Origin: Bolinopsis microptera
Taxonomy: Eukaryota > Ctenophora > Tentaculata > Lobata > Bolinopsidae
NCBI RefSeq assembly: GCF_026151205.1
Contig: NC_087082.1
Span: forward strand, 6,765,908-6,829,907
DNA length: 64,000 nt
Reading direction: 5' to 3'
Below, one piece after another: positions 58,290 to 64,000 of the stretch. The notes under the pieces are model-generated. The model had not been told where the DNA came from, made no database searches, and saw only the letters and a program-made list of their open reading frames with translations. Both the position numbers and the translations under genes were made by a program. Each line of letters begins with the position of its first letter. Positions within the stretch are counted from its first letter, which is position 1.

Positions 58290-58583
58290 ACTATATAAGT
58301 ACCATTTTACTGACACCACGGCATCAACTTTAGCACGACTTTCCGCAAAAAACTTAAAGGATATACAACTTAAACTTTTTTGACTGGTTCAAACACTTTA
58401 ATGGCCTTCAAATCAGCATGAAAAAATAAAAAATTGGCCAAGGAATAAGAATTTTAGTGCCCAAAATTTGGACCTCCAGTGGTGTCTAAAACGCGAATTA
58501 AATAGGTAATAATTATTTTAGTCTCTTGAGTCTTGACACCACTTTAGGGTTAGACGGGTTCCTGTTAGTAACTATACAAGTAC
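58290..58583 (-). mobile_element. interspersed repeat family A, copy 4, with flanking duplication
   Basis: Insert 58303-58570 lies between ACTATATAAGTAC (58290-58302) and ACTATACAAGTAC (58571-58583), a 13-bp direct repeat with one mismatch. It lacks the terminal AGCGAGACG block present in copies 1 and 3, consistent with truncation at one end. Confidence 0.75.
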
Positions 58584-58689
58584 AATGGGGTGGAATTTAA
58601 TGTATACTTGTAGAGGTTATTTTAATAAAGCGTATCTTAAAAGTCTTGTTACGATTTGCTATTTGTAATATTATTTCTCGTCAAAGAAT

Positions 58690-58860
58690 TCGTCAGCATA
58701 CGGCCTTATCGGACGTTATTTTTCCGGACATTGCGTGAACGGACATAATTTTGGATGGACATTAAAATGAACGCTTGAATTGAAGGCATTCATTTAATAT
58801 ATTTAATTTAACTACCTTTAATTATGTCGGACTTTATTTGAACGGACATCAAAATCAACG
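58690..58860. repeat. transposon-end-like direct repeats
   Basis: Blocks GGACATAATTTTGGATGGAC and GGACTTTATTTGAACGGACA are diverged direct repeats. CCTTATCGGAC and GAACGGACATAAT are inverted relatives of sequence at 40590-40690. Looks like a non-autonomous relative of the element whose end is near 40.6 kb. Confidence 0.5.
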
Positions 58861-60356
58861 CCTAGGGTCTCCGGCGTCTTGTATTGCTACATGATGTATA
58901 CTTCTCTGATCGCGCGAAAAGGGGTTGCAATGTGTGTCCAATTAATGTCTCCTCATATCGTATGAGGAGTGAGAGAGAGGAGTGGCTTCATTATCGGGGG
59001 TTACACACCCGCTGTAATTATTTACTTGTACGTGTAATGTAATGATTTCTCATGAAGAATATAACATCAGCATTATTCAGCATACAATAGAAATATAATC
59101 ACGATCAGGAGCTGATAAGTCTTATTGCATGGTTATAATGATAATGACTCGTTACAGTACAATGAGTACTGAGCACGTCGTCTCCCTCGGTTTAGTCAAC
59201 TCACCGCTGTTTCTATTGAATTCAATGAATTCATAACAACTTTATATATATTAAAGTTTATTTTATTGATCGCCTGATCGGCGTGTTTAAGCAAGTGCAC
59301 CGGTGCTGGGACTGTTGTTGTATGATCATATTCATAAAGAGAGCTGGACCCCCTGAGGCCTGATCTTGGATCTGCTCATAATATGTGATCCTTTGACAAG
59401 GAGGGGCTTTCAGGCGCCGCGTATAGGTTACATATTCCTAAGAAACAACAAGTTGTTCTACCTTCGTCATTCGTCAAGCCATATTGTAATTGTTAGAATG
59501 ATTATGTAAAAATTTATTGATCATAAACGAGGCTTCTAGTTCTAAAGCCTCGTCATATTTATCTATAAGAACAGTTCTATATTCTATATGGCTTAGAAAC
59601 TAGGGGCAGAATAAAGGATGAATATGTCAAGGCTCCGTGTTACATTGTACCTCACCCATGTGTTACAATGCACGTGTTACATTGCACAACATCCATGTGT
59701 TACAGTTACACCTTCAAGTTACACAATGTTGCACCGTCTTCACACCGCATAGAGTTAACTAACTTTCCAGTAAATTAATGTTCCACTTATTCCTCTACTG
59801 TTTGTTCGATAATTTGCTACTTGTTAGACAAAGAAACTTGAACTTTGAGTGAACCGCGCCCTATGAAGAATAGAGCTCTTGATCTTGTGATCGTAAACCA
59901 GACTTGATAAGCATATTTAGACGTCGTTTATTTGAGTGCTTCACATCTTAATGCAAGGAGCTAAATTTTTTAATTAATTAAAGTTAGACATTTAGTCGGT
60001 TACCCATCGTTTGAATTCAATAATTATTTTGTTACAGTTTGTTTTTAACGTTTATCCAGCTTTACTCGTGATCCTTATGACAGAGAGCATGAGGCCTGAG
60101 GGGCAGAGTGCTTTCCAGTTTACCAGTGCTGAGGGGCAGAGTGCTCTCCAGTTTACCAGTTTGTTATTTTTATCAGCGATTTTCCAAGAAATCGATATGG
60201 CATGCTTAATAAGCACGCCACACCTTTTTCTTGGAAAATAAATATTGCTTGGAAAATAATCATTGCTTATATATGGATAATAAAACTCTTTTTAAGTGAT
60301 TTTAAAGTTCTCAAAGATTTGCTCTACATAATTATAGCAAGCTTCATAACACTAGG
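58861..60356. other. upstream region of the receptor-like gene
   Basis: No exon recognised. Degenerate GTGTTACA(A/T)TG repeats lie at about 59635-59735. A 31-bp direct duplication beginning GAGGGGCAGAGTGCT lies at 60095-60160. The promoter of the following gene should be here, but no clear TATA box is seen. Confidence 0.45.
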
Positions 60357-60781
60357 ATGGTGAGCGAGACAGCACCTTGGACTACGACCACTTCCTCCAG
60401 CACTCCCCCCTTTCCTACACTTGACCTTCACACCAATACCAAAGTAATTTTTAGTACAAGGTTTTAATGTTATTTGGCGAACATATTACTATATTATGTT
60501 TATTTAATTTTTAAGACCGAGTTGTTTATCCCAGCATAGAATAAGAGTGGGTTTACACTTCACATGAATTGGCTATAATGATGTTTTTGATTTTTTTTAA
60601 CTAATCTATTTCAGTGGGCCTTAGTGGGATTCCTGGTGTTTTCTCCCATATCATCAGCCATATTCCTGACTATCTATATCCGGATGGATCGTAAGAAAAC
60701 GAACATACTCAACATACAACTGGCAGTGATCAATCTGCTCAGCTCTGTTGTCCTTCTCCCGATGTTCTTTACATTTTATCA
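60357..60781 (+). CDS. first two exons of a seven-transmembrane receptor-like gene (partial)
   Basis: Exon 1 runs from ATG 60357 to 60443, 29 codons rich in Thr, Ser and Pro, as in an extracellular, possibly O-glycosylated N-terminus; donor GTAATT follows. The intron is 171 bp with a pyrimidine-rich end TTTCAG (60614). Exon 2 is 60615-60781 in phase 0 with exon 1 and ends before a consensus GTAAGT donor. It encodes a first hydrophobic helix (VGFLVFSPISSAIFLTIYI), a short basic turn (RMDRKK), and a second helix with LAVINLLSSVVLLPMF, the arrangement of TM1, first intracellular loop and TM2 in rhodopsin-like G-protein-coupled receptors. The usual TM1 Asn and TM2 Asp are not obvious, so the subfamily is unknown. 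Remaining exons must lie beyond the window. No signal peptide is seen. Confidence 0.6.
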
Positions 60782-60791
60782 GTAAGTACAG

Positions 60792-63700
60792 TCATGGAAG
60801 AGGGAGGGAGGGTGCTATTAGAGGGAGGGAGGGAGGGTGTTATTAGAGGGAGGGAGGGAGTTATTAGAGGGAGGGAGGGTGCTATTAGAGGGAGGGAGGG
60901 AGGGTGTTATTAGAGGGAGGGAGGGTGCTATTAGAGGGAGGGAGGGTGTTATTAGAGGGAGGGAGGGTGTTATTAGAGGGAGGGAGGCAGGGTGTTATTA
61001 GAGGGAGGGAGGGTGTTATTAGAGGGAGGGAGGCAGGGTGTTATTAGAGGGAGGGAGGGTGCTATTAGAGGGAGGGAGGGAGGGTGCTATTAGAGGGAGG
61101 GAGGGTGCTATTAGAGAGAGGGAGGGTGTTATTAGAGGGAGGGAGGGTGTTATTAGAGGGAGGGAGGGTGTTATTAGAGGGAGGGAGGGTGTTATTAGAG
61201 GGAGGGAGGGTGTTATTAGAGGGAGGGAGGGTGCTATTAGAGGGAGGGAGGGAGGGTGTTATTAGAGGGAGGGAGGGTGTTATTAGAGGGAGGGAGGGTG
61301 TTATTAGGGGGAGGGAAGGAGGGTGTTATTAGAGGGAGGGAGGGAGGGTGTTATCAGAGGGAGGGAGGGTGCTATTAGAGGGAGGGAGGGAGGGTGTTAT
61401 TAGAGGGAGGGAGGGTGTTATTAGAGGGAGGGTGTTATCAGAGGGAGGGAGGGTGCTGTTAGAGGGAGGGTGCTATTAGAGGGAGGGAGGGAGGGTGTTA
61501 TTAGAGAGAGGGAGGGTGTTATTAGAGGGAGGGAGGGTGCTATTAGAGGGAGGGAGGGTGTTATTAGAGGGAGGGAGGGAGGGTGTTATCAGAGGGAGGG
61601 AGGGTGCTATTAGAGGGAGGGAGGGAAGGTGTTATTAGAGGGAGGGAGGGTGTTATTAGAGGGAGGGAGGGTGTTATTAGAGGGAAGGAGGGTGCTATTA
61701 GAGGGAGGGAGGGAGGGTGTTATAAGAGGGAGGGAGGGTGTTATTAGAGGGAGGGAGGGTGCTATTAGAGGGAGGGTGTTATCAGAGGGAGGGAGGGAGG
61801 GTGTTATTAGAGGGAGGGAGGGTGTTATTAGAGGGAGGGAGGGTGTTATTAGGGGGAGGGAGGGAGGGTGTTATTAGAGGGAGTGAGGGTGTTATTAGAG
61901 GGAGGGAGGGTGTTATTAGAGGGAGGGAAGGAGGGTGTTATTAGAGAGAGGGAGGGTGTTATTAGAGGGAGTGAGGGTGTTATTAGAGGGAGGGAGGGTG
62001 TTATTAGAGGGAGGGAGGGTGTTATTAGAGGGAAGGAGGGTGCTATTAGAGGGAGGGAGGGAGGGTGTTATTAGAGGGAGGGAGGGTGTTATTAGAGGGA
62101 GGGAGGGTGTTATTAGAGGGAGGGAGGGAGGGTGTTATTAGAGGGAGGGAGGGAGGGTGTTATTAGAGGGAGGGAGGGTGTTATTAGAGGGAGGGAAGGA
62201 GGGTGTTATTAGAGAGAGGGAGGGTGTTATTAGAGGGAGGGAAGGAGGGTGTTATTAGAGAGAGGGAGGGTGTTATTAGAGGGAGGGAGGCAGGGTGTTA
62301 TTAGAGGGAGGGAGGGTGCTATTAGAGGGAGGGAGGGTGCTATTAGAGGGAGGGAGGGAGGGTGTTATTAGAGGGAGGGAGGGTGCTATTAGAGGGAGGG
62401 AGGGTGTTATTAGAGGGAGGGAGGGTGTTATTAGAGGGAGGGAGGCAGGGTGTTATTAGAGGGAGGGAGGGTGTTATTAGAGGGAGGGAGGCAGGGTGTT
62501 ATTAGAGGGAGGGAGGGTGCTATTAGAGGGAGGGAGGGAGGGTGCTATTAGAGGGAGGGAGGGTGCTATTAGAGAGAGGGAGGGTGTTATTAGAGGGAGG
62601 GAGGGTGTTATTAGAGGGAGGGAGGGTGTTATTAGAGGGAGGGAGGGTGTTATTAGAGGGAGGGAGGGTGTTATTAGAGGGAGGGAGGGTGCTATTAGAG
62701 GGAGGGAGGGAGGGTGTTATTAGAGGGAGGGAGGGTGTTATTAGAGGGAGGGAGGGTGTTATTAGGGGGAGGGAAGGAGGGTGTTATTAGAGGGAGGGAG
62801 GGAGGGTGTTATCAGAGGGAGGGAGGGTGCTATTAGAGGGAGGGAGGGAGGGTGTTATTAGAGGGAGGGAGGGTGTTATTAGAGGGAGGGTGTTATCAGA
62901 GGGAGGGAGGGTGCTGTTAGAGGGAGGGTGCTATTAGAGGGAGGGAGGGAGGGTGTTATTAGAGAGAGGGAGGGTGTTATTAGAGGGAGGGAGGGTGCTA
63001 TTAGAGGGAGGGAGGGTGTTATTAGAGGGAGGGAGGGGAGGGTGTTATCAGAGGGAGGGAGGGTGCTATTAGAGGGAGGGAGGGAAGGTGTTATTAGAGG
63101 GAGGGAGGGTGTTATTAGAGGGAGGGAGGGTGTTATTAGAGGGAAGGAGGGTGCTATTAGAGGGAGGGAGGGAGGGTGTTATAAGAGGGAGGGAGGGTGT
63201 TATTAGAGGGAGGGAGGGTGCTATTAGAGGGAGGGTGTTATCAGAGGGAGGGAGGGAGGGTGTTATTAGAGGGAGGGAGGGTGTTATTAGAGGGAGGGAG
63301 GGTGTTATTAGGGGGAGGGAGGGAGGGTGTTATTAGAGGGAGTGAGGGTGTTATTAGAGGGAGGGAGGGTGTTATTAGAGGGAGGGAAGGAGGGTGTTAT
63401 TAGAGAGAGGGAGGGTGTTATTAGAGGGAGTGAGGGTGTTATTAGAGGGAGGGAGGGTGTTATTAGAGGGAGGGAGGGTGTTATTAGAGGGAAGGAGGGT
63501 GCTATTAGAGGGAGGGAGGGAGGGTGTTATTAGAGGGAGGGAGGGTGTTATTAGAGGGAGGGAGGGTGTTATTAGAGGGAGGGAGGGAGGGTGTTATTAG
63601 AGGGAGGGAGGGAGGGTGTTATTAGAGGGAGGGAGGGTGTTATTAGAGGGAGGGAAGGAGGGTGTTATTAGAGAGAGGGAGGGTGTTATTAGAGGGAGGG

Positions 63701-64000
63701 AAGGAGGGTGTTATTAGAGAGAGGGAGGGTGTTATTAGAGGGAGGGAGGCAGGGTGTTATTAGAGGGAGGGAGGGTGCTATTAGAGGGAGGGAGGGTGCT
63801 ATTAGAGGGAGGGAGGGTGTTATTAGAGGGAAGGAGGGTGTTATTAGAGGGAGGGAGGGTGTTGTTAGAGGGAGGGAGGGTGTTATTAGAGGGAAGGAGG
63901 GTGTTATTAGAGGGAGGGAGGGAGGGTGTTATTAGAGGGAGTGAGGGTGTTATTAGAGGGAGGGAGGGAGGGTGTTATTAGAGGGAAGGAGGGTATTATT
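60792..64000 (+). repeat. 21-bp G-rich minisatellite in the receptor intron
   Basis: Over 3.2 kb of units of the form TTATTAGAGGGAGGGAGGGTG with length variants 17-29 bp (extra GGGA blocks) and substitutions (GCTATT, TTATCA, GGCAGGG). It reaches the window edge. Higher-order duplication: about 61038-62288 reappears at 62496-63747 with an offset of 1458-1459 bp and almost no change. Each unit has three or four G-tracts of three, so G-quadruplexes can form on the strand that would also be the transcript of the receptor gene. Frames reading LLEGGRV or IRGREG are by-products. Confidence 0.95.

Noticed and set aside
60792-64000. Many open frames reading LLEGGRV or IRGREG
   Set aside because: They lie in the G-rich minisatellite downstream of a good splice donor and have no complexity.

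Overview
This window is AT-rich eukaryotic, almost certainly invertebrate-animal, DNA. It has spliceosomal GT/AG introns in a gene that reads like a seven-transmembrane receptor, short stretches of the metazoan telomere motif CCCTAA, LINE and Penelope-like retroelements, and abundant satellites and minisatellites. There are no operons, ribosome binding sites or other bacterial features. The species cannot be fixed from the sequence. The window is gene-poor and repeat-rich; only one plausible host gene (its first two exons) is visible. Layout: 1-13.5 kb is intergenic DNA with small minisatellites, a tandem ~300-bp repeat carrying RFX X-box-like palindromes (7.7-8.6 kb), a family with telomere-like repeats (9.3-9.6 kb) and nested copies of a ~280-bp interspersed repeat (11.7-12.8 kb). 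Two large inverted-repeat structures follow. The first (13,529-15,613) is a 2.1-kb foldback with ~1-kb arms. The second (17,852-25,522) is a 7.7-kb element made of two ~3.69-kb arms around a 283-bp spacer. Each arm of the second carries the same 299-codon gene (one C2H2 zinc finger, coiled coil, acidic tail), three 146-bp promoter repeats each with a TATA box, two tRNA-like sequences, palindromic and (TG)n arrays, and a 4-bp candidate target-site duplication outside. It is the best candidate for an undescribed mobile system here. From 31,321 to 40,100 lies a 60-bp satellite, 146 copies in strict register, with higher-order duplications. 40-46 kb holds transposon relics, a fourth copy of the X-box repeat and a duplicated CCAAT/TATA promoter-like module. 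46.9-50.2 kb is a nearly intact single-ORF LINE (endonuclease plus reverse transcriptase) broken by one stop near its C-terminus. 51.1-54.3 kb holds minus-strand retroelement debris: a LINE C-terminal fragment, an RNase H fragment, and a 5'-truncated Penelope-like element with a GIY-YIG endonuclease and a perfect 15-bp target-site duplication. 55-59 kb holds more minisatellites and inverted copies of the families seen near the left end. At 60,357 a receptor-like gene begins; its second intron is filled to the window edge by a G-rich 21-bp minisatellite with strong G-quadruplex potential.
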